Shown: in pieces, positions 9,545 to 17,458 of the stretch | Position numbering within the stretch: the first letter of the stretch is position 1 | How the letters are laid out: every line of letters starts with the position of its first letter | Position numbers and translations under genes: made by a program | NCBI RefSeq assembly: GCF_003691585.1 | Contig: NZ_CP033169.1 | Coordinates: 3,162,001-3,226,000, forward strand | Source: Biomaibacter acetigenes | GTDB lineage: Bacteria > Bacillota > Thermosediminibacteria > Thermosediminibacterales > Tepidanaerobacteraceae | Length of the DNA: 64,000 nucleotides | Direction of reading: 5' to 3' | The notes under the pieces: model-generated | What the model saw: the letters and a program-made list of their open reading frames with translations, nothing else | What the model was told of the DNA's origin: nothing | Databases searched by the model: none

Positions 9545-9574
9545 TATAATTTATACATATAGTGATTAATCACT
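9545..9574 (+). promoter_or_regulatory. Promoter -10 box and palindromic operator of the 82-residue gene
   Basis: TATAAT at 9545-9550 is followed by the perfect palindrome AGTGATTAATCACT at 9561-9574, which shares the half-site AATCACT with the SLH operator. No good -35 box is visible, which fits a weak or activated promoter. Confidence 0.65.
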
Positions 9575-9593
9575 TTTTATTGGGGGTCATGTT

Positions 9594-9842
9594 ATGAATA
9601 GTGATTTTGTGGAGAAACAAATAGAACAGGTTGAAAGAAGTGTCAGGATATATCTTAAACGAAAGGAAAAAAAGGGAACTAACTTTAAAACAAAGCCGGA
9701 GGTTCTCTCCGGGTTGATGACGCTTTCTTACTTCGGTATTCTGTTTAAATCATTGCTTAAAGGAGATACATGGAACTTCAAATCGGAAGAAAAAGAAATA
9801 AACGAGATGGTGGACTTCTTTTTAAAGGAGTTTATAAATTAA
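9594..9842 (+). CDS. Small charged protein of unknown function (82 aa)
   Basis: I do not recognise this protein. It is 82 residues, lysine- and glutamate-rich, with no signal peptide or membrane helix. One short hydrophobic patch (LSGLMTLSYFGILFKSLL, about residues 40-57) could be a buried or amphipathic helix. It is preceded by GGGGGT and by its own promoter and operator. Its stop codon overlaps that of the convergent TetR gene by four bases. The shared operator ties it to the SLH gene and suggests a role in surface regulation, but that is inference. Confidence 0.65.
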   Translation: MNSDFVEKQIEQVERSVRIYLKRKEKKGTNFKTKPEVLSGLMTLSYFGILFKSLLKGDTWNFKSEEKEINEMVDFFLKEFIN

Positions 9843-10449
9843 TTCCGCTTCTTTATCCCGTTAAAGAGGATGTCCAGAATTAATGATATTTTTTTATCTT
9901 CATCATGGATGCTTTCATTTTCTTCAACCATGGTCTGTACCATGATTATCCCCAAGAATATGCCCAACAGTGTCTCTGCGGCCAGGTCAGAAGGTATGTC
10001 ATCTCTTATATTGTAATCGGCTATGTTTTTCTCAATTATGGCCAGCACTTTTGAGACAACGTTTTTATAAAAGGCCTCTCTTAACTCTTTGTGAAACTGT
10101 ATCTCATAAAAAACGGTTTTTAAAAGCTGATAGTTCTGGGTCATCATGTTGTAATGCAGTTTCAGCATGTGTTTTAACGCCTCACCTGTGTCAAGGCCAT
10201 TTTCTATCTCTTCGATGAACTTGAATAGCGACTTTTCCGTCAGGATATTTATAAGATTTATTAATATGTCTTTCTTGGTTTTAAAATATCTGAATATTGT
10301 ACCCTCTGACACTCTGGCTTTTCGGGCAATTTCTTTTGTAGTAGAACCTTCGAATCCCTTTTCCGAAAAAATTTTAATGGCAGCTTCCAGTATCTGGTTT
10401 TTTCGCCTTTCAATTAAGTCCTCACTTTTCGTCCTTTTTTTCTTCTCAC
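9839..10449 (-). pseudogene. TetR-family regulator with a one-base frameshift near its start
   Basis: The body encodes a clear TetR protein: QILEAAIKIFSEKGFEG, then IARKARVSEGTIFRYFKTKK, then a helical ligand domain. The frame holding the DNA-binding helices has no ATG, GTG or TTG before an upstream TAA. A well-placed GTG at 10449, nine bases after AAGGAG, is out of frame by one. The frames join if the A7 run (minus strand; 10435-10441) had eight A. This is a mutation, a sequencing error, or a gene read by slippage on the A-run. It is the likely regulator of the operators at 9347-9574. Confidence 0.8.
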
Positions 10450-10485
10450 TCCTACTGTCTCCTTTTTAATATTTTTTCACTTTAC

Positions 10486-10514
10486 ATTATAAATTATTAA
10501 TTTATTCCGGTCAA
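10486..10514 (-). promoter_or_regulatory. Promoter of the TetR gene
   Basis: TTGACC and TATAAT with 17 bases between on the minus strand, followed by TGTAAAGTGA, which resembles part of the TGTAAGTAATCACT operator and may allow self-regulation. Confidence 0.65.
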
Positions 10515-10550
10515 TTATTTGAGGGATATATCCATCAGACATGCTGAAAA

Positions 10551-10584
10551 AACAGGGGATATACTTCCTGGTATATCCCCTGTT
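10551..10584 (-). terminator. Intrinsic terminator of nrdJ
   Basis: Perfect 14-base arms AACAGGGGATATAC and GTATATCCCCTGTT with a six-base loop, followed on the minus strand by TTTTTT, 44 bases after the nrdJ stop codon. Confidence 0.88.
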
Positions 10585-10627
10585 TGTCCGCTTCAGACCT
10601 CTACATTCTGACCGACGGCATCTGAAA

Positions 10628-13600
10628 TCAGCCGCACTTTGAGTAGCCGCAGCTCCTGCACATGACGCAGCCGCTCTCGTGTTCCAGAGGACTTCCGCAC
10701 TCGGGGCAGTCGGCGCCGTTTTTCTTATGGGTTGAAAGGTCGCCGCATATGCAATCCTCACCGGAACAGGCTGTCTCATCATGATCCGGACCCGGTTGAC
10801 GGTCATTATTGTCATTGGCATCATCATTTTCGATGTAAGTCTTGTCTATAATCTCTATAGAGCTTCCATTCGGCACCAGTTTCTTTCCAATACTCCTTTC
10901 AATGGCTTTGCCTATGGCATCGGGACATGACAGCACCTTTATCTCCTTGTTGTGGGCCATTTGCCGCAGAGTGGAATGGCACCTGATGCCTTTTAGCTGC
11001 TCCACTATGGATTTCACGTTGATTCCCGAGCGCAGCGCCAGAGAAATTAGGCGGCTGGTGGCTTCCGACTGAGACGGACATCCGCCGGCTCTGCCCAGGT
11101 TAGTAAACACCTCGCAGATGCCGTTTTCATCGGAGTTCACCGTGATATACAGGTTGCCGCAGCCTATCTTTACCTTTTCGGTGTTGCCGTAGGTTATGCC
11201 GGGCCTGGGCCTGGGCTTTATTTCCCTGCGGTATTCACAGGTTTCACAGTACGGGCCGTAAAGCCCCGTTTCTTCGCCGGATTTCCCGCCTGAGGCGCCA
11301 GAATCTTCTTTTGGCTGCGTGACGGCAGAAACGCCGCCGGCTTTGCCAGCCCTTACCTGCTTGCCGTCTCCTCCGGAAAGCCCGCCCCCGGCAGGATTCA
11401 TCTCAGGATTTTGGGCATGGGCCTGGTTGTCGGTCTTGACCGCTCCCTTGTTCAAAACCTGTTCTTCCCGGCTGCCATCCCTGTATATTGTAACACCTTT
11501 GCAGCCCAGTTCATAGGCCATGAGGTACACATTTTTCACGTCCTCCCTGGTGGCGCTGTGGGGGAAGTTTACGGTCTTGGACACGGCATTGTCTGTATAT
11601 TTCTGGAAAGCCGCCTGAATTTTTATGTGCCATTCCGGCGAGATGTCATGGGCTGTTACATATATTTTCTTTACATCTTCCGGTAATTCTTCTATTTCCT
11701 TTAGAGAACCCGCCGCAGCTACCTTTTCCATGAGTTTTCGGCTGTAAAGGCCGCGTTTTTTCATTTCTTCCTCAAAAATCGGGTGCACCTCCACCAGCCT
11801 CTGGTTGTCCAGCACATGGCGCTCGAAGGCCAGGGCAAAAAGGGGCTCTATGCCGCTGGAGGCGCCGGCTATGATGCTGATGGTACCGGTGGGGGCAATG
11901 GTGGTGGTGGTGGCGTTTCGCAGCTTCCTGCCCCCGGGAGATATGCCGCCAGGTCCGTATATACTCTTTTCCCAGTTGGGGAAGGTTCCGCGCTCTTTTG
12001 CCAGTTCTTCGGAAGCTTTTTTGGATTCCTCCTGGATAAAGCCCATGACTTTTTCGGCTATCTCCACTGCTTTATCTGAATTGTAAGGAATGCCAAGCTC
12101 AATGAGCATGTCCGCAAATCCCATAACCCCCAGGCCTATCTTGCGATTTGCCAGTGTCATTTTTTCAATCTCCGGCAGCGGGTAGCGGTTTACGTCGATG
12201 ACATCGTCCAGGAAACGGACGGCGGTGTGCACCGCATATTTTAAGCCTTCAAAGTCAATTTCCTTTTGGCCTTCATCGCCGGTCTTTACAAATTTTGCAA
12301 GGTTTATAGAACCCAGGTTACAGTTATGCACAATCATCCCTTCGGCAATCAGGGAATGAGTCACAGGCTCGGAAACATCATATACGTAAGCCCGACCAGC
12401 AGGAGTCACGGATTTGACGCGACTCCGCTGTCTTTCCATCAAACACACAAAGTCCTTTTCTGTAAGCGAATCAGCCGTCACCCATCCCCGCTGGGTAAGT
12501 ATTTTATGGTCTGGGGTAACTCGCAAACGCTGGCCATTTTGAAGTTCTACAGTTACAATATCTCTTTCTCCTATAGGTACCACGGTGGCAGGTCGAAGCG
12601 CTAAATCTTTTTCATTTGTCATAAGGCCGTCCGTATAAACCGACACTAGTTCTCCACGGCTTTGCCTTTCATAGGCTTCTTCCACCGTTTCCCAGCCTTT
12701 ATCGGTCATGATACGGGTATCAGAGGCAAAACATGATTCATATGGTAGAAGTGGCTGCTCGCCACAATCATAAGATACAAAACCATTAGTAATCCAGGTA
12801 AAAGTCTCAGGTTCCGTAACATCGAAAACCTCTTCTTGCCCAATGAATTTTATGGATTCTACCTCATCCCAAGATACACCTTGGATCTCACTATTTTCTA
12901 TATTATTATGTTTACCTGCACGTCTTTCAAACAAAGTCAGCACCTTTCTAGTAGATGCCATCCCTACTTCACTCATAAACTTTATACTGAACGAAGGCGG
13001 AATGAGTATTTCGTAGTAATCTCCAAAAGTATAGGTATGTTCTTGACCGGAGATATCACGATAAGAGCCAAAACTTGAAGCTTTTTTCATTGATTGCTGC
13101 CGAATCCTTGACTTAATGCCAAGGCCTTGCAACAAGAGTTGAATCTCCTGGACAAGTTCCCCGGAGGCTGAAGTAGCCCTAATGCCTCCCTCATTGTCAA
13201 CAGAACCAGAACACGCAAAGAAAGCGGACAAAAAAGCTGTAACAACAGACCTTGGGGCCTGGAAAATTGCCTTCGGCACTCTCCGGTTCCGAGAACGGCC
13301 AGGAACAGCTCCAAAGGCCTTCCATACTCGCCTTATACCTTTAGGAAGTTCCAGAACAGTGGTCTTATCTCGCATTCTGATATGGTATTGAATTCGCCAA
13401 GAGTCAAGGATGCCTTTAGTTTGTTCAAGCAAATCTGCTTCATCTTGACCGAAATACATGGCACTTGCAGTGCTATAATAACCGTTACCAACCAAAATAC
13501 CGAGGATAAATCCATATTCATCGGAAAACTCAAGAGGCAGGAGCCAGCCTGTCCTCTGCCTTAAATTTATCACTTCAAAGTCCTTAGGAAGCACCTGATT

Positions 13601-14701
13601 CTCCGGAAAAGCAAAAGTGCCAAATATTCTTAGCCTATCTCCCGGTTTAAGCTGCTCTACAGGCACCCATTGTCCGTCCACAGTTTGCAGCTTATGGTCT
13701 TTCGTAGCCTTGAGGCTAAAACCATTTTTCATCTTAACCTCAAAGATATCCTGAACTCCATAGTTATACACCGCCGTGATAGGCTTTAGTCCTAAAGGTG
13801 TGACGATTTTATCTCCTACTTTTAGGCTTGCTGCCGGAACAAGACCGTGCTCAGTAGCCACCCACGTATCTCCGGTAACACAGGGATTTGTGCTTTCTAT
13901 CTCCCCCGCTTCCGGCGTGGGGTTTTTTTCGTTCATGCGGTCGATGAAGATGATGCCGGGTTCGCCGTTGTTCCAGGCCATGTCCACTATGAGGTCAAAT
14001 ACCTCCCGAGCCTTCAGGGTGCCTGTGACCTTCCCGGTATGGGGGTCTATGAGCTCATAGTTTTCATCCTTCTTCAACGCTTCCATGAACTTATCGGTGA
14101 TGGCCACACTTATATTGAAATTGGTGATATCCTTATCGTTTTTCTTGCACTGGATAAACTCCAGTATGTCCGGATGGTCCACCCGCAGGATGCCCATGTT
14201 GGCCCCGCGTCGCGTCCCCCCTTGTTTAACAGCTTCAGTGGCGGAGTTGAACACCTTCATAAAGGATATGGGGCCGGAGGCCACACCCCCCGTAGACTTC
14301 ACCGTAGCTCCCCTGGGACGCAGGCGGGAAAAGGAAAAGCCAGTACCACCACCTGACTTATGTATCAGCGCCGCTGATTTTATGGAGTCAAATATGCCCT
14401 CCATGGAATCTTCCACCGGCAGCACAAAGCAGGCCGAAAGCTGGCCCAGGTCCCGGCCCGCATTCATGAGGGTGGGGGAATTGGGCATGAATTTTAAGTC
14501 CGCCATTAGATTATAGAATTCTTCAGCCCTTTTTTCCACATCCCCGCCGTATTTTTTCTCAGCCTCGGCTATAGCTTTAGACACTCGCTCCAGCATATCT
14601 TCGGGGGTTTCTATGATTTTGCCCTCGGCATCTTTTGCGAGATAGCGTTTTTTCAGGACAATCCTTGCATTTTCCGTGAGGTTCAGTTTCTTTTTTCCCA
14701 C
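10628..14701 (-). CDS. nrdJ: Class II (B12-dependent) ribonucleoside-diphosphate reductase with two inteins
   Basis: The enzyme reduces ribonucleotides to deoxyribonucleotides using adenosylcobalamin. The 1357-residue precursor contains the extein motif [20 protein letters not shown], interrupted twice. Cys646 (CGEQ) corresponds to the thiyl-radical cysteine; Cys91 ([12 protein letters not shown]) and Cys794 (CNLGSIN) correspond to the redox pair. After the barrel come a glycine-rich linker and a TSCPD-type domain (about 1140-1270, ending [12 protein letters not shown]). A C-terminal zinc-ribbon-like cysteine set follows ([20 protein letters not shown]). Removing both inteins leaves about 848 residues, usual for the family. 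Start is GTG after AAGGGGTGA. Expression is probably controlled by NrdR. Confidence 0.96.
   Translation of the reverse strand: [1357 protein letters not shown]
12323..12733 (-). other. Intein 2 of nrdJ (mini-intein, 137 aa)
   Basis: Precursor residues 657-793. It begins with Cys657 ([14 protein letters not shown]), has block B TPDH, block F [19 protein letters not shown], and ends in the canonical His792-Asn793 before Cys794. It lacks an endonuclease domain. All splicing residues look intact. The +1 residue is the redox-active cysteine of the reductase, so failure to splice would kill the enzyme. Confidence 0.92.
12767..13882 (-). other. Intein 1 of nrdJ (372 aa) with decayed LAGLIDADG endonuclease
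   Basis: Precursor residues 274-645. It begins CVTGDTWV and has block B TKDH. A two-motif LAGLIDADG region shows [10 protein letters not shown] and [12 protein letters not shown]. The usual catalytic Asp is Asn in the first motif and Ser in the second, so the endonuclease is probably dead. The C-terminus is unusual: it ends VSYD rather than VHN, so the cyclising Asn is Asp645 and the penultimate His is Tyr. The +1 residue, Cys646, is the radical cysteine. Confidence 0.9.
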
Positions 14702-14762
14702 TTTCTCACCCCTTGATTTTTTTCGGCAGACAATTTATTAATTCATTGATACGAACGGTAAT

Positions 14763-14812
14763 ACAATATATAGTGTTGATATTATTATATATTACTATAT
14801 ATTGGATTGCAA
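14763..14812 (-). promoter_or_regulatory. nrdJ promoter with two NrdR boxes
   Basis: On the minus strand TTGCAA (14807-14812) and TATAAT (14784-14789) are 17 bases apart. Two NrdR-box-like palindromes are present. ACAATATATAGTGT at 14763-14776 lies just past the start site, and TACTATATATTGGA at 14793-14806 fills the promoter spacer. Their centres are 30 bases apart, the usual three-turn spacing for NrdR, which represses reductase genes when dATP/ATP is high. The nrdR gene itself is not in the window. Confidence 0.8.
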
Positions 14813-15021
14813 ATGCTTTACAGGACAAAATCCTTATGTTCTTATCACTTATCACTATTAATTCTGTTTTTATCTCTAATTCTTTACAATTTTAACATAA
14901 AAATTACCTGTAGTGAATAAAAGTTGAGGAGAAGCTCCTGAAAATAAGCGGCTCTCGCCAGATGTAATAATATATATATAATATATATAAGTTACACTTT
15001 ATTGCAGTTATTTTGAAATAA

Positions 15022-15085
15022 TGAGTCAAAGAACCGTCCCCTGACTCAAATGAAATAATGAGTCAGAGAACCGTCCCCTGACTCA
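15022..15085. repeat. Two tandem copies of a REP-like palindromic repeat
   Basis: Two 27-base units (15022-15048, 15059-15085) have arms TGAGTCA and TGACTCA around an AGAACCGTCCCC core. A third copy is at 23158-23184. They lie between nrdJ's upstream region and the perR gene. Confidence 0.85.
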
Positions 15086-15117
15086 CCCAAGCCTGACCAC
15101 TATTGTCTTTCTGCCGT

Positions 15118-15540
15118 TTATTTTTCTTCTTCCTTGCAATCCCTGCACAATCCGTAAAATTCAGTCCTGTGAAAAAAAACTTCCACACCGTTTTCCCGAG
15201 ATACAGTTTCATCCAGCTGTTTATCTACAGGACACCCCTCTACATCCAGCACTTTACCACACCTGGTACATACAAAGTGGTAGTGATTCTCCGGATTTCC
15301 GTCAAAACGGCTGAACTTGCTGCCATAGTTGAGCTCCAGAATCTCACCCATTTCCTTGAGGGTTCCCAGATTTCTGTAAACGGTACCCAGACTGATGTTG
15401 GGCATCTCCTTTTTGACCTTTTCATAAATCCAATCAGCAGTGGGGTGAGACTTGGTGCTGCGCAGGGTCTTTAAAATCAGATCCCGCTGCCTTGTTTTTC
15501 GCACAAAACCCTTTTTTTCTTCCTGCATTGAATCTGCCAT
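15118..15540 (-). CDS. perR: Fur-family peroxide regulator, PerR-like
   Basis: This 140-residue protein has the Fur fold: an N-terminal winged helix (TRQRDLILKTLRSTKSHPTA, then ISLGTVYRNLGTLKEMGEI), the metal site HYHF, and two CxxC pairs (CTRC, CRDC) for structural zinc. PerR proteins sense peroxide through iron-catalysed oxidation of metal-binding residues and repress defence genes. It starts six bases after the rubredoxin-like gene, whose last codons supply its ribosome site, so the two are probably translationally coupled. PerR rather than Fur or Zur is favoured by this partner and by the upstream box; sequence alone does not prove it. Confidence 0.85.
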   Translation of the reverse strand: MADSMQEEKKGFVRKTRQRDLILKTLRSTKSHPTADWIYEKVKKEMPNISLGTVYRNLGTLKEMGEILELNYGSKFSRFDGNPENHYHFVCTRCGKVLDVEGCPVDKQLDETVSRENGVEVFFHRTEFYGLCRDCKEEEK

Positions 15541-15546
15541 GAAATC

Positions 15547-15672
15547 TTACTTTTCCTCCTTGGGGGCTTCAACCTTCACGAAAGTATCTTTTGCCTCGCA
15601 CTCGGGACATTTTCTGGGTTTGCAGCGGCTCTCCTTTTCATATCCACAAGCACTGCACTTGAAAACTGCCAT
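15547..15672 (-). CDS. RCKP-type rubredoxin-like small protein (41 aa)
   Basis: ATG at 15672, 41 codons. The protein has CSACGYEKES, then the signature RCKPRKCPEC: two CxxC pairs able to hold one iron or zinc. Such short rubredoxin-like proteins are commonly encoded just ahead of PerR in clostridia and are thought to serve in oxygen or peroxide handling. It is the first gene of the perR operon, behind a PerR-like box. Confidence 0.88.
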   Translation of the reverse strand: MAVFKCSACGYEKESRCKPRKCPECEAKDTFVKVEAPKEEK

Positions 15673-15700
15673 AAAAGGCACCTCCTGTTATTATAAAAAT

Positions 15701-15749
15701 AATAATCATTATTTATATTAATAATATAACATTTTGAGTTCAAAGTCAA
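15701..15749 (-). promoter_or_regulatory. Promoter and PerR/Fur-like box of the rubredoxin-perR operon
   Basis: TTGACT (15744-15749) and TATTAT (15721-15726) are 17 bases apart on the minus strand. AATAAT-C-ATTATT, a perfect 6-1-6 inverted repeat resembling the PerR box, lies at 15701-15713 just past the start site, pointing to self-repression. Confidence 0.75.
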
Positions 15750-16940
15750 TCAAAATCTACTAACCGCATTTTGCTCTGCCGACCGGGGATTTAAAGCCGC
15801 CACAGTGTAAGTATTGGCCGGGTCCCACAATATCCACTGGGAAAGTCCAGCATCATAGGTGGCTTTTATCTGTGCCCTCACCTCCCTGGCTCCGTAAGGC
15901 GGTGGGCCGAGCGTGAAATCCTGAAGCCAGGGACGGATTTCAGCTTTAAACCCATCAACCTTTTCAAGCCTTCTCACGGCATCGGAAAGGCTGCGGTATA
16001 CGGTCTCATAGGGAGCGGCATTGGGATTGGGCAGACCATAAGACCCCGGGGCATAATGAGATGGATAAACCATAGGAGAAATATAGTCTACGGTTTTGAC
16101 CACATCTTCAAGATACTGTCCTATCTTCATATCATCTTCGGCGGTGGTCACCAGTCCGAATATATCAGCCGACACGTAAACACCGTAAGGTTCCAGCCGC
16201 TTTCTTGCATAAGATAAAAAGGCTGAGATGGTTTCCACACGGGTCTTGCCGTTATTGGCGGGATACACTATATTGTTCAGGTTGCCGTCAGAGGGAAACC
16301 TCACATAGTCAAACTGTATTTCATTAAAACCTTTTCTGGCAGCCTCTTCGGCTATGGATACCGCATAATCCCAGACTTTGGTGTTGTACGGGTCCACCCA
16401 ACCCAGGCCTTTACGGGTAGCCCAGATTCCCCCGCTCTTGTTCTTTACGGCAAGGTCCGGTCGAGCCTTAGACAGCACCGGATCCTCAAACACTACGATC
16501 CGGCCAATGGCATAGATGTTATGCTCCCTGAGCGTCTTGAGCAAGCCATCTATATCGCGGATTCGGTTGGAATTGGCCCCCACCTGCTCCACCATGGGAA
16601 CCGATGACCTGTATGTAAGCTTCCCCGTGTTGTCCTTCACATCTATGACCATGGTATTGAGTTCGGTGGCATCTACCAGATTTAACAGTTTTTCAAACTC
16701 GGCAGAAATACCTGCTTTCCATCCGGTAAGATATATTCCCTTAACTTTAACAGGGGGGTTGTACAACTGCGGCATACGGTAAGGCTGGGCCAGGAAGTCC
16801 TGCTCTTTAGGACCCTCATAGACCTTTTCCGCCACCGTGGGCACAGTTTTAGCAGTGCTGCTGCATCCGGCTGTAAATAGTATTGCAGAATATAATGCGG
16901 TTAATACAAAAAATTTTGCTATAGTTTTTCGACAAATCAT
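15750..16940 (-). CDS. DUF4015 putative glycoside hydrolase, lipoprotein
   Basis: This 396-residue protein has a lipoprotein signal (LFTAGC, lipidated Cys26) followed by a TIM-barrel-like domain of the DUF4015/GH13-like family. Motifs are KGIYLTGWKAG, MVIDVKDNTGKL, AIGRIVVFEDP, WVDPYN, NEIQFDYVRFPSDG and YVSADIFGLVTT. The conserved acidic residues on strand ends fit a sugar-cleaving enzyme. The substrate is unknown; surface location suggests wall or capsule glycan. It stands alone between the perR operon and a small divergent gene. Confidence 0.85.
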   Translation of the reverse strand: MICRKTIAKFFVLTALYSAILFTAGCSSTAKTVPTVAEKVYEGPKEQDFLAQPYRMPQLYNPPVKVKGIYLTGWKAGISAEFEKLLNLVDATELNTMVIDVKDNTGKLTYRSSVPMVEQVGANSNRIRDIDGLLKTLREHNIYAIGRIVVFEDPVLSKARPDLAVKNKSGGIWATRKGLGWVDPYNTKVWDYAVSIAEEAARKGFNEIQFDYVRFPSDGNLNNIVYPANNGKTRVETISAFLSYARKRLEPYGVYVSADIFGLVTTAEDDMKIGQYLEDVVKTVDYISPMVYPSHYAPGSYGLPNPNAAPYETVYRSLSDAVRRLEKVDGFKAEIRPWLQDFTLGPPPYGAREVRAQIKATYDAGLSQWILWDPANTYTVAALNPRSAEQNAVSRF

Positions 16941-17057
16941 GCTGGCATTATCCCCCTGGTCTCCTCTATAAGATTATTGATGATATGTAAACATACCAAT
17001 CATAAGTATAAATTCGACAAAAACAACACATTTCCTTTAAAAAATATTTTATTTTTC

Positions 17058-17086
17058 TTGACTTGGATTGAATTTCGGTGTATAAT
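17058..17086 (+). promoter_or_regulatory. Strong promoter of the 37-residue gene
   Basis: TTGACT and TATAAT separated by 17 bases. The perfect palindrome ATACATGTAT at 17096-17105 lies at the start of transcription and may be an operator. Confidence 0.8.
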
Positions 17087-17132
17087 AAAACCATGATACA
17101 TGTATACAATAATTCAAAAAGGGGCGGTCTTC

Positions 17133-17246
17133 ATGAAGATCCGTTTTGAAGATGTGAATATGGTAAAAAATGATGATAAAGATGCAAAGAGCATTGAGGA
17201 ATATATACTTGACCTTTTATACGATTCAGGGTACATGGAACACTAA
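17133..17246 (+). CDS. Small acidic protein (37 aa), unknown
   Basis: ATG at 17133 to TAA at 17246, with AAAGGGGCGG upstream. It is rich in Asp and Lys, has no cysteine, and ends EEYILDLLYDSGYMEH. I do not recognise it. A consensus promoter before it and a strong terminator 15 bases after it make a separate, well-expressed transcript likely, so this is probably a real gene or a dual-function small RNA. Confidence 0.68.
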   Translation: MKIRFEDVNMVKNDDKDAKSIEEYILDLLYDSGYMEH

Positions 17247-17261
17247 AAACACAGCACCCTC

Positions 17262-17287
17262 AGAAGCCTATGGCTTCTTTTTTTTTT
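17262..17287 (+). terminator. Intrinsic terminator
   Basis: Arms AGAAGCC and GGCTTCT with loop TAT, followed by a run of T to 17287. Confidence 0.88.
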
Positions 17288-17348
17288 GCATATTTATTTC
17301 TCAACATGACATACTAAAAATACACAAAAAGTAATAGGAGGAAACAGA

Positions 17349-17429
17349 ATGCTCTATGAAGTTAAAAAAGTTGACAACCCATGTGAAAGCTGCGAGGGTG
17401 ATTGCCCAGTTATTGTCGGCGTCTGTTAA
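17349..17429 (+). CDS. Cysteine-rich mini-protein (26 aa), unknown
   Basis: ATG at 17349, preceded by TAGGAGG at eight bases, an ideal ribosome site. The product has four cysteines as CESCEGDC plus a C-terminal Cys: C12, C15, C19 and C26. This could hold a metal, form two disulfides, or be a modified peptide. No radical-SAM or other maturase lies next to it. No promoter is obvious; it may be read through from the upstream gene. Confidence 0.55.
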   Translation: MLYEVKKVDNPCESCEGDCPVIVGVC

Positions 17430-17458
17430 TTTTTTCATCAGGCTTTTTAGAAAATGAT

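Noticed and set aside
10477-10827. Minus-strand open frame overlapping the nrdJ end and terminator
   Set aside because: It runs through the strong nrdJ terminator in another frame and shows no protein-like pattern.
15022-15085. Operator for perR or nrdJ
   Set aside because: The same word occurs in an unrelated gap at 23158, so it is a dispersed repeat rather than a specific site.
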